A stretch of 64,000 bases of DNA from contig JAFVGW010000019.1 in the NCBI GenBank assembly GCA_017474765.1, positions 1 through 64,000 on the forward strand. The letters are read 5' to 3'. Origin of the DNA: Salinivirgaceae bacterium (GTDB taxonomy: Bacteria; Bacteroidota; Bacteroidia; Bacteroidales; SZUA-534). The translations under genes and the position numbers were made by a program. The notes under the pieces were generated by a model. The model was not told the origin of the DNA, did not search any database, and saw only the letters and a program-made list of their open reading frames with translations. Shown here piece by piece: positions 45,715 through 54,670 of this stretch (position 1 is its first letter; every line of letters starts with the position of its first letter).

Positions 45715-47703
45715 TTATCTACGTTTGCGAACCTTTGGAACGTAATCGCGGCCAGTGACAACGAAGTCGGTACGGCGGTTGATTTGGTTACAAATCTCCT
45801 GCTGTTCGTCGTTCAGGCGCTTGATAAATGCTTCGGTCAGAATATCGCCTTCTTTCAGGAACGGATATTTCTGAGCCATTTTCTTGTCCACTTCCTTCGG
45901 CATCTCCTCGCCGTAGCCGTGAGAGTTAAGCCGCTCACTGTCAATGCCATATGTGGTAAGGAAGTCGACAACTGATTTTGCACGAGCATCCGACAGTTTC
46001 TTGTTGGCCTCGTCGCTTCCGCGATAGTCGGCGTGCGAACCAATCTCGATTGTAATGTTCGGGTTGTCGTTCAGGATGCCGACAAGCACCTCAAGTCCCG
46101 CTATTGATGAAGGTTTCAGCTTGGCGCTGTTGAACTCATATTCGATTCCGTCAAGGTCCATACGGCGGTCATCAGGCTGAAGGTCGATGTTAACCTTCAG
46201 TTGCTCGCTGTCGGTCAAGCCTTTGGTAGTGGTTTTGTCCTTCGAATTAAGGAAGCCGCCGCGCTTCACAACAATACGATAGTCGGAATTTGGCGACAAA
46301 TTGAAATTGTATGAGCCGTCGGTTTCGGTTTTGGCGGTGATGTTTGTACCATCGCTACCGATAAGGTTAACCTCAGCGCCAGCAATGATGGCATCGGTTT
46401 TGCCGTTGCGCACGATACCTGTCAGCGTGAACTCAATCGGCGGAAGCGAGAACTGGTAGATGTCGTCCGAACCCTTGCCACCTGGGCGGTTCGAGCAGAA
46501 ATAGCCGCGTTCCATCTCCGACTCAAAGCAGATTCCGAAATCGTCCTGCGAGCTGTTGATGGGGTATTTCATATTTTCAACCTTCCAACCTGATGTGCCT
46601 TCGCTGGCTTTGAAAATGTCAAGTCCGCCCATTCCTGGATGGCCGTTCGATGAGAAGTAGAGCGTGCCTTCGGGGTGGATGTAGGGGAACATCTCGTCGC
46701 CGCTGGTGTTGATGGCTGGGCCCATATTCACGGGCTTGCCCCAGTCTGACGATTTGTTGGCGCGAGTCGATTTCCAAAGGTCCTTGCCACCGTAGCCGCC
46801 TTCCATTTCTGAAACGAAAATGAGCGTCAGCTCGTCGTCGCTGATGGCAGGATGGCCCACAGCCACTGTGTCGGGAGCCAGATTCAACTCAGTGGGCGCG
46901 CCCCATTCGGCGTTCTCTTTCACAGAGCAGAAAATCTTGCAGACCATATTTTTGTTCTTGTCCTCGCGGAAACTTGTGAAATACAAAGTATTACATTTTT
47001 TGTTTGTGCTTGGCATGCCCTCTTCGTATTCGGTATTGATGTTCTCTTCAATCGCCACTGGCTCCGACCATTTGCCCTTGCGGTCGACGCGTGAGCGGAA
47101 CAAATCGCAGTAGTATTCGCCCGTTACGCCGCTGATTTTTCCGCCTGTGCAGCCCTCGCGCGATGACGAGAATATAACCATGCTATAGTCGTCTTTCGCA
47201 AAAGCGATACCAAAATCGCTGTATTTCGAGTTGAAATAGTGCATGTTCTCAATTTTGTAGCGTGTGGGCTGGCCCATCCACTCAATGGCCGACGCGCACG
47301 ATTCCACTCCTGCGGGGCCGCGTTCGTCCGACGGATTGAGTTTTGTGTAGTTCTGATATTCCTTCATGGCATCCTCATATTCGCCTTGAGCGCGCATGGC
47401 GTCGGCAAGATAGAGGGTGGCTAACGGATTTTCGTACCCTTTTTTGATGACCTTGCGGTACCAGATTTCGGCTTGGCGGGTGTTCTGAACCATTCGGTAA
47501 CTCTCTGCCACCATGAACATTATGTCGTTCTTCTTGTTTTTGTCTTTTGCTTTCGCGAAAGCGTACTTGTACTCGTCGATGGCATCGTAATATTTTCCTA
47601 ATTCAAAGGCTTTGTCGGCCTTGGCTGTGATACCCCGCTGCGCAAATGTCGGAAGCACAGCGAGCGCGGCGATGGTTATTGCTATTATCCTCTTCATTTT
47701 CAA
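45715..47703 (-). CDS. TPR/PD40/OmpA protein, PorE-like candidate
   Basis: A 662-residue exported protein with a signal peptide ending near TFAQ. Domain order is TPR (about 28-130), PD40 five-bladed-type propeller (about 150-420), carboxypeptidase-regulatory-like domain (about 425-510) and OmpA C-terminal domain (about 525-650, with IEIGSHADYRGSDEANKKLSDARAKS split across the peptidoglycan site, and NRRTDFVV). This four-domain order and size match PorE of the Porphyromonas type IX secretion system. P. gingivalis PorE is, as I recall, a lipoprotein, and no lipobox is seen here, so paralogy is possible. Other T9SS genes are not in the window. Confidence 0.85.
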   Translation of the reverse strand: MKMKRIIAITIAALAVLPTFAQRGITAKADKAFELGKYYDAIDEYKYAFAKAKDKNKKNDIMFMVAESYRMVQNTRQAEIWYRKVIKKGYENPLATLYLADAMRAQGEYEDAMKEYQNYTKLNPSDERGPAGVESCASAIEWMGQPTRYKIENMHYFNSKYSDFGIAFAKDDYSMVIFSSSREGCTGGKISGVTGEYYCDLFRSRVDRKGKWSEPVAIEENINTEYEEGMPSTNKKCNTLYFTSFREDKNKNMVCKIFCSVKENAEWGAPTELNLAPDTVAVGHPAISDDELTLIFVSEMEGGYGGKDLWKSTRANKSSDWGKPVNMGPAINTSGDEMFPYIHPEGTLYFSSNGHPGMGGLDIFKASEGTSGWKVENMKYPINSSQDDFGICFESEMERGYFCSNRPGGKGSDDIYQFSLPPIEFTLTGIVRNGKTDAIIAGAEVNLIGSDGTNITAKTETDGSYNFNLSPNSDYRIVVKRGGFLNSKDKTTTKGLTDSEQLKVNIDLQPDDRRMDLDGIEYEFNSAKLKPSSIAGLEVLVGILNDNPNITIEIGSHADYRGSDEANKKLSDARAKSVVDFLTTYGIDSERLNSHGYGEEMPKEVDKKMAQKYPFLKEGDILTEAFIKRLNDEQQEICNQINRRTDFVVTGRDYVPKVRKRR

Positions 47704-47911
47704 TATTGAATCAAAGTGCGGAATGTCAATTTTTTAAAAAACAATTTGCGAAAATAAAGATTTTTGTTCATGTCGGAAATTAAATATGGAATAAGATTGT
47801 CGAAAAACTTGATTTAAGTGGTATTGTATTAGTCTAATCAGTAAAAAGCGGTGATAAGTGAAGAACCATACCATCTGTTCATCTTTAGCCGACAACAACA
47901 ATTTTATTCTT

Positions 47912-47919
47912 ATTTTTGC
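47912..47919 (+). promoter_or_regulatory. Predicted -7 promoter element for prfA
   Basis: TATTTTTG followed by C is an exact match to the TAnnTTTG(C) consensus, giving a leader of about 70 bases to the prfA start. No clear -33 element is visible. Confidence 0.5.
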
Positions 47920-47992
47920 CGAAATTTTTGAAAAATGAGTGTGCGGGAAAAACACTGTCGCTCAATTAATCAGCAAATCAATAAATCAATAT

Positions 47993-49096
47993 ATGAACAC
48001 ACTTTTAGAAAAACTTGAAGCAATAAAAATCCGATTCGAGGAGACGGCGCAGCAAATAACTGACCCTGAGGTTATTGCCGACGTGAAGCGGTTTGTGAAA
48101 CTCAACAAGGAGTACAAGCACCTTGAGCCGATTGTTGAGGTTTACAAGAAATACAAAACGCTGATTTCCAACATTGAGGAGGCGCGGCAGATTCTGAACA
48201 CCGAGAAGGACGACGAAATGCGCGAAATGGCCAAAATGGAACTCGACGAGAACGAGCCGAAGGTGGCGCCAATGGAGGAAGAAATCAAACTGCTGCTTCT
48301 GCCGTCGGACCCCGAGGACGACAAGAACGCCATTCTCGAAATCCGTGGCGGTACGGGCGGCGACGAGGCGGCGCTGTTCGCTGGCGACCTTTTCCGTATG
48401 TACACCAAATATTGCGAATCGAAAGGCTGGAAGATTGAAGTGTCGAGTTGCAGCGAGGGAGCAAGCGGCGGCTACAAGGAGATTGTGGCCCGCGTGACAG
48501 GCGCAAGTGTTTATGGAACACTGAAATACGAGTCGGGAGTGCATCGCGTTCAGCGTGTGCCCGTGACCGAGACACAGGGCCGCGTCCACACTTCGGCTGC
48601 CACGGTGGCCGTGCTGCCCGAGGCCGACGAGTTCGACGTTCAGATTAACGAGGGCGAAATCAAGTGGGACACCTTCCGTTCAAGCGGCGCTGGCGGTCAG
48701 AACGTGAACAAGGTAGAATCGGGTGTGCGCCTGCGCTACAACTGGAAGAACCCCATCACTGGCGTTGTTGACGAGATTCTGATTGAGTGTACCGAAACCC
48801 GCGACCAACCAAAGAACAAAGAGCGCGCCCTGAGCCGCCTGCGTACCTTCATCTACGACAAGGAGCACCAAAAATATATCGACGACATTGCATCGAGGCG
48901 CAAGACAATGGTTTCAACTGGCGACCGCTCGGCCAAGATTCGCACCTACAACTATCCGCAGGGGCGCATCACCGACCACCGCATCAATTACACCATCTAT
49001 AACCTTGACGCCTTCGTGAACGGCGACATTCAGGACTGCATCGACCACCTGATTGTGGCTGAGAATGCAGAACGACTGAAGGAAGCGGATTTGTAA
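47993..49096 (+). CDS. prfA: Peptide chain release factor 1
   Basis: Recognises UAA and UAG in the ribosomal A site and triggers hydrolysis of peptidyl-tRNA. The 367-residue protein has the codon-recognition tripeptide PVT in QRVPVTETQG (about residue 190), as in RF1-type factors, and the catalytic GGQ at residues 234-236. The longer frame from 47939 adds 18 residues unlike the family; the ATG at 47993 is used. It is followed after 11 bases by the DUF4153 gene. Confidence 0.96.
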   Translation: MNTLLEKLEAIKIRFEETAQQITDPEVIADVKRFVKLNKEYKHLEPIVEVYKKYKTLISNIEEARQILNTEKDDEMREMAKMELDENEPKVAPMEEEIKLLLLPSDPEDDKNAILEIRGGTGGDEAALFAGDLFRMYTKYCESKGWKIEVSSCSEGASGGYKEIVARVTGASVYGTLKYESGVHRVQRVPVTETQGRVHTSAATVAVLPEADEFDVQINEGEIKWDTFRSSGAGGQNVNKVESGVRLRYNWKNPITGVVDEILIECTETRDQPKNKERALSRLRTFIYDKEHQKYIDDIASRRKTMVSTGDRSAKIRTYNYPQGRITDHRINYTIYNLDAFVNGDIQDCIDHLIVAENAERLKEADL

Positions 49097-49107
49097 AGAT
49101 TATAAAA

Positions 49108-50820
49108 ATGAAACTAACTAATGCTCCTCAAGCAATTGTAAAGGCGTTTCAAGTATGTGCGAAACGCTTTCCTGTATCGGCAACATATATTCTTGTCTTG
49201 TCGATATTCCTCATTTTCAATATCTTTGATGAATTTGATACCATAAAAGAAAGCATTATTGCTACTGTAATATATTATCTGTCGGTAGGTTTCGTGCTTT
49301 CTTTGACTATACACTTGTGGCAGGAGGAAGGACAAAAACGACGTATATTACTGATTGTAAATACGGTGGCACATCTAATTCTTCTTGCAGACGCTATATA
49401 TATTTATAATATTCTTGAAGGCAGCAATTGTTATTACTATGAAATCGGGGTGGCTCATGTTGCTGTCATTTTCTCACTTGTGTTATCATTGTTTTTCCTA
49501 TCCTTTTTCAAGGAAAAGGATGATATTGCTTTGTGGAATTTTGCCATGCGACTTGTTGTCAATGCCGTTGTATGCTACTTGATTGGTCAAATCATGTGGG
49601 GAGGGCTCAGTTTGTTGCTTGTATCGTTCAACTCGTTGTTTGGCATTGATATTGACTATAAATGGTATATGGTCATTGGAGTATTGTCGGGATTGCTGCT
49701 ATCATCGTGGTTGTTCCTCGGACGAATTCCTTTTGGAAAAGACAAGCACGACCACACCCCAGTCGATTCAGGGTTCCTTAATGCCGTCATGCGTTTTCTT
49801 TTTCTTCCGCTTGTGGGGCTATACATCATTGTGCTCTACATTTACGCTATTCAGATTATCATCAAATGGGAATTGCCCAATGGTTGGGTGTCAGGACTTG
49901 TTGTGGCCTCGATGGTAGGGCTTATCGTCATTGAATTAGGACTTTATCCTGTTAGAAAATCACAAAGAAGAAAGGCGGATAACTTCATTTCCCAATATCT
50001 ACCCGTAGTTATATTGCCCTTGCTGGTTTTGATGACAGTCGGTATAGCACGCCGTTTCAGCGATTACGGCATCACACCCAACCGTCTCTACCTTCTTACC
50101 CTTAACCTCTGGTTCTACTTTGTCTGCATCACACTTTTTCTTACCAAGGCACGCCGAATCAACTGGATTGCCAACACTTTTGCCGTCATTTTTCTTCTTA
50201 CATCGGTTGGTCCAACTAACTATTTCAGCATCACGCGCAAATATATGGACAACTACATTGCTAAAGTGTTGGTCGGGGAAAAACTTCCATTTAATGAGGC
50301 ACAGTACAAGGATTTTATTACCGCCATTCCTGAAAAAGATGCCATTAAACTAAACGAAAAACTAATGTATTTGGATGATAAATATGGTAGCCAATACACG
50401 GAAAAGTACGTTCAAAATGCACGTTTCCGTTCATATCAACACCTACTGAAACAGGAAGAAACCACATATTATAAAGATGATACAGAAGATAATGGATATA
50501 TCCATAAAGGCATCGGCAAATATGCAATTGACATACCTGCAGGTTACAACAGAATGGTAAATGTTTATACCCCAACAACCTCTTTCGAGAAGGATCAACA
50601 CATTGTGAAGGTCGTACCCACTTTCGGCGAAGAAAAATTCGATACAGTATTTGTAAATATCGACACATTACGCTCCCATAAAGATGCCATGCCTAACCCC
50701 ATTCTGATGCCTTGCTCATCAGAAAAAACGCTATACTACGTTTCATATTTCTCTATCAGTACCATTGACAGCACCACATCAAAAGTGGACGTTAGTGGCT
50801 TCATTTTGCAAAAAAAATAA
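49108..50820 (+). CDS. DUF4153 membrane protein
   Basis: A 570-residue protein with about 11 hydrophobic helices in the first 380 residues, including LTLNLWFYFVCITLFLTKAR, and a hydrophilic C-terminal region of about 180 residues facing one side of the membrane. The helical part fits DUF4153, a family without established function. It lies between prfA and pyrF with 11- and 15-base gaps. As I recall, prfA and pyrF are directly adjacent in Bacteroides, so this gene may be an insertion. Confidence 0.82.
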   Translation: MKLTNAPQAIVKAFQVCAKRFPVSATYILVLSIFLIFNIFDEFDTIKESIIATVIYYLSVGFVLSLTIHLWQEEGQKRRILLIVNTVAHLILLADAIYIYNILEGSNCYYYEIGVAHVAVIFSLVLSLFFLSFFKEKDDIALWNFAMRLVVNAVVCYLIGQIMWGGLSLLLVSFNSLFGIDIDYKWYMVIGVLSGLLLSSWLFLGRIPFGKDKHDHTPVDSGFLNAVMRFLFLPLVGLYIIVLYIYAIQIIIKWELPNGWVSGLVVASMVGLIVIELGLYPVRKSQRRKADNFISQYLPVVILPLLVLMTVGIARRFSDYGITPNRLYLLTLNLWFYFVCITLFLTKARRINWIANTFAVIFLLTSVGPTNYFSITRKYMDNYIAKVLVGEKLPFNEAQYKDFITAIPEKDAIKLNEKLMYLDDKYGSQYTEKYVQNARFRSYQHLLKQEETTYYKDDTEDNGYIHKGIGKYAIDIPAGYNRMVNVYTPTTSFEKDQHIVKVVPTFGEEKFDTVFVNIDTLRSHKDAMPNPILMPCSSEKTLYYVSYFSISTIDSTTSKVDVSGFILQKK

Positions 50821-50835
50821 TTAAAAATCACAATT

Positions 50836-51663
50836 ATGACACGTCAAGACATTGTAAATCAGATTACTAAAAAGCAGTCATTTCTCTGCGTCGGGCTCGA
50901 TACCGACATTAAGAAAATCCCCGCTCACCTTTTGAGCAGCGAGGACCCGATTTTCGCCTTCAACAAGGCCATCATCGACGCTACGGCGCAGTATTGCATC
51001 GCCTACAAGCCGAATCTGGCGTTTTACGAGAGTATGGGCGTAAAGGGCTGGATATCATTCGAAAAGACAATAAAATATCTGAAACAGAACTATCCCGAAC
51101 AGTTCATCATTGCCGACGCCAAACGCGGCGACATCGGCAACACAAGCGCAATGTACGCCCGCTCGTTCTTCGAGGAGTTGGACATCGACTCGGTAACCGT
51201 GGCGCCGTATATGGGCGAGGACAGCGTGAGTCCGTTCCTTACTTACGAGGGCAAATGGGTGATTCTGCTTGCGCTCACAAGCAACAAGGGCTCACACGAC
51301 TTCCAACTCACTGCCGATGCCAATGGCGAGCGCCTGTTTGAGAAGGTGCTGCGCACAAGCCAAACGTGGGCCACTGCCGACCAAATGATGTACGTTGTGG
51401 GCGCCACTCAGGGGCAACTGTTTGAGGACATCCGCCGCATCGCCCCCGACCATTTTCTGCTTGTGCCTGGCATCGGAGCGCAGGGCGGCTCGCTCGAGGA
51501 GGTCTGCCGCTACGGAATGAACTCGCAGTGCGGACTGATTGTCAACTCGTCGCGCGCCATCATCTACGCCAACAACGGCGAGGATTTTGCCGAACGCGCC
51601 GCCGAAGCCGCCCGCAAAGTGGCCGACGAAATGAAGGTTATGCTGGAAAGGTATTGTAAATAA
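50836..51663 (+). CDS. pyrF: Orotidine 5'-phosphate decarboxylase (type 2)
   Basis: Last step of de novo UMP synthesis. The 275-residue protein has the catalytic motif [12 protein letters not shown] (about 95-106), the early FLCVGLDTD motif and VGATQG, and a phosphate-binding PGIGAQGG. Length fits the longer type 2 enzymes. It ends the prfA operon at a very long terminator stem. Confidence 0.95.
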   Translation: MTRQDIVNQITKKQSFLCVGLDTDIKKIPAHLLSSEDPIFAFNKAIIDATAQYCIAYKPNLAFYESMGVKGWISFEKTIKYLKQNYPEQFIIADAKRGDIGNTSAMYARSFFEELDIDSVTVAPYMGEDSVSPFLTYEGKWVILLALTSNKGSHDFQLTADANGERLFEKVLRTSQTWATADQMMYVVGATQGQLFEDIRRIAPDHFLLVPGIGAQGGSLEEVCRYGMNSQCGLIVNSSRAIIYANNGEDFAERAAEAARKVADEMKVMLERYCK

Positions 51664-51688
51664 AGGCGATATACTGTTATCTGTCACC

Positions 51689-51752
51689 AACTCGCAAACT
51701 TGCGACTCGCAAATTACTCAGTAAATTTGCTCGCAAGTCTGCGAGTTTTTGT
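51689..51752 (+). terminator. Long-stem terminator after pyrF
   Basis: AACTCGCAAACTTGCGA with its continuation pairs with TCGCAAGTCTGCGAGTT across more than 20 base pairs, with a two-base gap and one wobble, followed by a T-run. It also contains internal repeats of CTCGCAA. Confidence 0.85.
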
Positions 51753-52001
51753 TTTTGATAGTGATTTTATATTCGGTTCTCATCAGAAAAAAGCCGAAAA
51801 CTTCCGCAAAACCGCCGCCGTTTCACCCGCCGAAACCATTCATTCATCGGGTTAAAAACATCGGTTCACCGATATGGACTTTCGAAAAGCCCACAGCCAC
51901 AATACTTTTGCGGCGTCGAAAGAAAATGACGCGCACCGCCGCAACACTTATTTCGATTGTGACATCAAAAAACGTATTTTTAAACACAAAAAATTTGAAT
52001 T
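51753..52001. other. 5' region of the LiaF-LytTR operon
   Basis: Together with the preceding terminator this makes a stretch of about 340 bases without a credible gene. It carries the predicted promoter at 51903-51910 and an untranslated leader of about 85 bases. A 91-codon frame here has no support. Confidence 0.45.
51903..51910 (+). promoter_or_regulatory. Predicted promoter of the LiaF-LytTR operon
   Basis: TACTTTTG followed by C matches TAnnTTTG. TTTCG about 18 bases upstream may serve as the -33 element. Confidence 0.6.
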
Positions 52002-52769
52002 ATGGAAAATTTGGGATTTTCTGAACGCCGCCGCCGTTTGTCGTGGGGCTTGGTACTGATTCTGGCTGGAGCCGTGGCTTATCTGCAATTGGCGGGCCTG
52101 CTGCCCGAACCACTCGGCAATGCGCTGTTTTGCTTTCAATCAATCTTTTTAGCCATTGGCGTGGCGAAACTCATACAAGGCGAACTCTGGCACAGCCTGA
52201 TATGGATTGGCGTGGGCATCTTGAGCAACTATCACGCCTGGAGCGAACTTGTTAAAACACAACTGCTTAATGCGGGCATCGACTCGTCGGGCTTTTCAGC
52301 GGTCTTCTGGCCAGTGGTGCTTGTGGGATTGGGCCTGATAGTGATATTCGTCAAACCGCGCCGAAACCGCTGCCATCAGCACGTGTGCGGAACAAAATTT
52401 TCACAGAAATACGGCAACACCGAGCAGACAACCGACACCGACGGCCGCATCAACTACCGATTTGTGTTCAGCGGCAGTGAGCAGGTGTTTATGGAGCCCG
52501 TTTTCCGCGGAGGAAACATCAGCGCAACTTGCGGCGGAATTGAACTCGACCTGCGCCACACAACGCTTCCCGAAGGCGACACCATTCTGAATATCGACGC
52601 CACAATGGGCGGATTCAAACTCAAGGTTCCGTTGAACTGGAAAGTTGTGAACCAGTGCAGTTTTGTTATGGGCGGCATTTCCGACGAACGTTTTGCAACC
52701 GACATCGACACCACACGCCAGTTAATCATCACAGGGCGCTGCGTATTGGGCGGCGGAGCAATTGAATAA
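52002..52769 (+). CDS. LiaF-like membrane protein
   Basis: A 255-residue protein with three or four N-terminal transmembrane helices (about 12-30, 38-55, 62-80 and 100-116) followed by a soluble beta-helix-like LiaF C-terminal domain (about 145-255), with GGIELDLRHTTLPEG and MGGFKLKVPLNW. In Firmicutes LiaF restrains a cell-envelope stress kinase; here no kinase is nearby and the partner is the following LytTR protein. The two genes are three bases apart and almost certainly coexpressed. Confidence 0.85.
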   Translation: MENLGFSERRRRLSWGLVLILAGAVAYLQLAGLLPEPLGNALFCFQSIFLAIGVAKLIQGELWHSLIWIGVGILSNYHAWSELVKTQLLNAGIDSSGFSAVFWPVVLVGLGLIVIFVKPRRNRCHQHVCGTKFSQKYGNTEQTTDTDGRINYRFVFSGSEQVFMEPVFRGGNISATCGGIELDLRHTTLPEGDTILNIDATMGGFKLKVPLNWKVVNQCSFVMGGISDERFATDIDTTRQLIITGRCVLGGGAIE

Positions 52770-52772
52770 CCA

Positions 52773-53570
52773 ATGAACCCGTTTTTGAGAAATAAGGCAT
52801 CAACCATTGCCGCGGTCACAATTCTTGCAGTTGTGGCCGCCTGCTATGGCGCGGCGTTCGGCTGGCTGGCTGGGCAAAGCGCGGGGGCGGTTGTTCTCGA
52901 CTGCCTTGCGTTTGCCGCGATGTTTGCCGCAGAGTGCATAATTGTTTGGAACATAATGAAATATGTTCTGCAACCTATTGGCAATGCCTACTTCAACCAG
53001 TATCTGCTGATAATCGGATTCTTTGTTGTGGTGAGCACTTTGGGCATTGAAGCAATCATAAATTATTCGATTGATAATGAATGTTTTTCCGCTTTCGCGA
53101 AGACCTTGCCCGCCCGCGCTCTGGTTCTGGTTCTGCTTTTCGGTCTGGTGGCGCAAACCTACAGCCACAACCTTAATGCCGACGACGAGCCCGACATTGT
53201 CGAACAACCATCGGCCGCCGAAACCGACCAGGCGCCCATTGAACCGATTGATAAGATAACTGTGCGCAACGGTCAAAAAATCAGAGTTATAAACATTGCC
53301 GACATTTGCTTCATCAAAGCCGACGGCGACTATGTGTCGATAGCCACCGAATCGGGCCGCTGGCTCAAGGAGCAGACAATGAAATACTACGAGCAGAACC
53401 TGCCAATGGCCGATTTTGTGCGGGTTCACCGTTCATTCATTGTGAATGTGGCCAAGATTTCGAGAATCGAGCGCTACGGCCAGCAGCAACTTGTTGAGTT
53501 GCGCAACGGCGAGAAAATCAAAGTGAGCCTTTCGGGGTATAAGGCGCTGAAAGAGAGACTGAAACTGTAA
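52773..53570 (+). CDS. Membrane-anchored LytTR transcription regulator
   Basis: A 265-residue protein with four predicted membrane helices (about 10-30, 38-60, 70-90 and 110-130), an acidic linker and a C-terminal LytTR DNA-binding domain (about 160-265) with IADICFIKADGDYVSI and FVRVHRSFIVNV. It lacks a receiver domain and phospho-acceptor, so the membrane part or the LiaF-like partner probably provides the signal. It is a one-component envelope sensor by inference. A DMT transporter gene converges 28 bases downstream. Confidence 0.88.
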   Translation: MNPFLRNKASTIAAVTILAVVAACYGAAFGWLAGQSAGAVVLDCLAFAAMFAAECIIVWNIMKYVLQPIGNAYFNQYLLIIGFFVVVSTLGIEAIINYSIDNECFSAFAKTLPARALVLVLLFGLVAQTYSHNLNADDEPDIVEQPSAAETDQAPIEPIDKITVRNGQKIRVINIADICFIKADGDYVSIATESGRWLKEQTMKYYEQNLPMADFVRVHRSFIVNVAKISRIERYGQQQLVELRNGEKIKVSLSGYKALKERLKL

Positions 53571-53598
53571 AAGGGGAAAAACGCATACACGCGAAAGG

Positions 53599-54504
53599 CT
53601 ATTCCTGCCGCGCCTTGCTTTTGTTGACAACTCCAACGCCCACAAAAACCAGAGCGGCGGCAAGCACTTTTCCTATTGTCAGCGTGTCCATGCCGACGCA
53701 AATGCTTGCAATGGCGGCAATTATTGGTTGCAGATAACTGTACATGCCCACAAGTGTTGGCCGCAGACGTTTCTGTCCATAAGGAATCAGGAAGTAGGAA
53801 ATGAACGTGGCGAAAATCACAAGAAAGCAAAGGTCGGCAATGAGTTTACCTGAGAAGCCGCTGTAATTGGCTGAAATCAAATCGGTTGCACCAAACGGCA
53901 GTGAGGCCACCATTGAGAAGGTGAACATCCATTTCATGAATGTTACAACATTGTAGCGCGAAATCAGCGGTCGGAAAATGCCCAGGTACATGGCAAAAAA
54001 CAGTCCGTTCAGAATCATCAGTCCAATGCCCAGCGGTGTCGATTTCTCGACGGCACCTGCATCGTAAACCGAATTGAGTATCAAGAAAATAACACCCGAA
54101 AAACTCAACAACACGCCCAAAACCTTTTTCAGCGTTATGGGTTCTTTTATGAAAATGGCCGACACAAACATTGTCATAATCGGAGTCATGGTGGCCACAA
54201 TGGTGGCGTCCATCGGGGTGGTGATGGTGATGGCTTTCAGAAACGTGATTTGCGTGAGGAACAAGCCCAGCATGGATGCAATGAAGATGCCGCCCAGATC
54301 GCGCACTGGAACTTTCTCCTTTGGTGTGAAGACCGACAAAAGCCAGAACAGCGCCGCCGCACCAATGGAGCGTATGCAGAAAAGAGCAATGGGCGACAAC
54401 TGGCCGAAATTCGCGATGTCTTTGCACACAATGGTGTTCAGTCCGAAAATGACGTATGCGAAAAACGCTGCTAAATGCCCTAATATCAAATCTTTAGATT
54501 TCAT
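53599..54504 (-). CDS. EamA/DMT family transporter
   Basis: A 301-residue integral membrane protein with ten predicted helices in two EamA repeats; FLTQITFLKAITITTPMDAT in the first and YSYLQPIIAAIAS in the second half are typical. Members export or import small metabolites such as amino acids. The longer frame from 54531 adds nine residues; the ATG at 54504 (MKSKDLILG) fits the family. Substrate unknown. Confidence 0.88.
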   Translation of the reverse strand: MKSKDLILGHLAAFFAYVIFGLNTIVCKDIANFGQLSPIALFCIRSIGAAALFWLLSVFTPKEKVPVRDLGGIFIASMLGLFLTQITFLKAITITTPMDATIVATMTPIMTMFVSAIFIKEPITLKKVLGVLLSFSGVIFLILNSVYDAGAVEKSTPLGIGLMILNGLFFAMYLGIFRPLISRYNVVTFMKWMFTFSMVASLPFGATDLISANYSGFSGKLIADLCFLVIFATFISYFLIPYGQKRLRPTLVGMYSYLQPIIAAIASICVGMDTLTIGKVLAAALVFVGVGVVNKSKARQE

Positions 54505-54601
54505 TGCGTGCCTGATGGTTTTGTGCGGCAATATTAATATGAATTGCAGATATTTAGCATATTTACTCGCAATTGTGATATTTAAGTCTTTATTTTGGTA
54601 T

Positions 54602-54609
54602 TATATTTG
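54602..54609 (+). promoter_or_regulatory. Predicted -7 element for the TonB receptor operon
   Basis: TATATTTG matches TAnnTTTG, giving a leader of about 60 bases. No clear -33 element. Confidence 0.5.
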
Positions 54610-54670
54610 TTTCGGGAAACCGCAAAATCTGTTTTGTATTTTCCAAATAGGATAGAAATAACTAAACATT

